Positions 6,207 to 6,291 of a stretch of DNA of 6,291 nt are shown piece by piece. The stretch is from Acidobacteriota bacterium (GTDB lineage: Bacteria > Acidobacteriota > Holophagae > Thermotomaculales > Thermotomaculaceae): contig QMQE01000150.1 of assembly GCA_003650445.1 (NCBI GenBank), positions 1 to 6,291 of the forward strand, written 5' to 3'. The notes below the pieces were generated by a model. That model was not told the origin of the DNA, searched no databases, and saw nothing but the letters and a program-made list of their open reading frames with translations. Made by a program: the position numbers and the translations under genes. The number at the start of each line of letters is the position of its first letter. Position 1 is the stretch's first letter.

Positions 6207-6291
6207 ATGTCAGATATGAAAAAAAAGTTTGAAAAGGCTCAAGGCGAGGTTACACAGTTACCGGAACGGCCGGGCAATAACACATTGTTGA
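6207..6291 (+). CDS. Acyl-CoA-binding protein, N-terminal part (gene runs off right edge)
   Basis: ACBP binds long-chain acyl-CoA esters in the cytoplasm and buffers or delivers them. Only the first 28 residues are visible; the family is about 85-90 residues long. The block FEKAQGEVTQLPERP (residues 8-22), followed by GNNTLL (23-28), lines up with the first helix and loop of ACBP (human FEKAAEEVRHLKTKP). The next expected motif, LYxLYKQ, would lie just past the window edge. The ATG at 6207 is chosen because AGGAG (6197-6201) sits 5 nt upstream; an internal ATG at 6216 is less well placed. A 203-nt gap with repeats separates it from the NTPase gene, so it may have its own promoter. Bacterial ACBPs are patchily distributed. 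The call rests on a short segment. Confidence 0.72.
   Translation, partial: MSDMKKKFEKAQGEVTQLPERPGNNTLL

Noticed and set aside
6017..6232. Plus-strand open frame of 71 residues after the YchF-like gene
   Set aside because: It starts inside the nested palindrome, runs through the heptamer repeat and overlaps the better supported acyl-CoA-binding start; no ribosome-binding site or motif.

Overview
The window most likely comes from an anaerobic, Gram-negative-type bacterium of moderate GC. The evidence is a monocluster ferredoxin, a citrate lyase alpha subunit, a bacterial acyl-CoA-binding protein and a large transmembrane Ser/Thr kinase. Desulfobacterota or a similar deltaproteobacterial-type lineage fits best, but this is inferred from gene content and is not proven.

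Layout. Positions 1-2164 (minus strand) hold a Hanks-type Ser/Thr protein kinase that runs off the left edge. It has an N-terminal Cys4 zinc ribbon, a complete catalytic domain, one membrane helix and a beta-propeller-like outer region. Positions 2165-2536 are an AT-rich divergent intergenic region with a TATAAT box for the kinase, a TACAAT box for the plus-strand genes, and two hairpins. Positions 2537-6003 (plus strand) are a tight, probably cotranscribed run: a single-cluster [4Fe-4S] ferredoxin, a small two-helix membrane protein, a YraN/UPF0102 nuclease-like protein, citrate lyase alpha subunit (citF) and a divergent YchF/OLA1-family P-loop NTPase. Neighbouring genes overlap by 29, 22 and 1 nt, and only 30 nt separate yraN from citF. 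Positions 6004-6206 are non-coding, with a nested triple-arm palindrome and a tandem heptamer repeat. At 6207 an acyl-CoA-binding protein gene begins and runs off the right edge.

How the genes may work together. The plus-strand run mixes a redox carrier, an acyl-group-transferring lyase subunit, a translation- or stress-related NTPase and a nuclease-like protein, so it does not read as one obvious pathway. citF with acyl-CoA-binding protein downstream gives a loose acyl-thioester theme. No citE, citD or citC is visible, so CitF either works with partners encoded elsewhere or has another role. I found no CRISPR array, insertion sequence, rRNA or tRNA. The least explained parts are the two intergenic regions, the stand-alone citF and the YchF-like protein with an altered post-DxxG segment.
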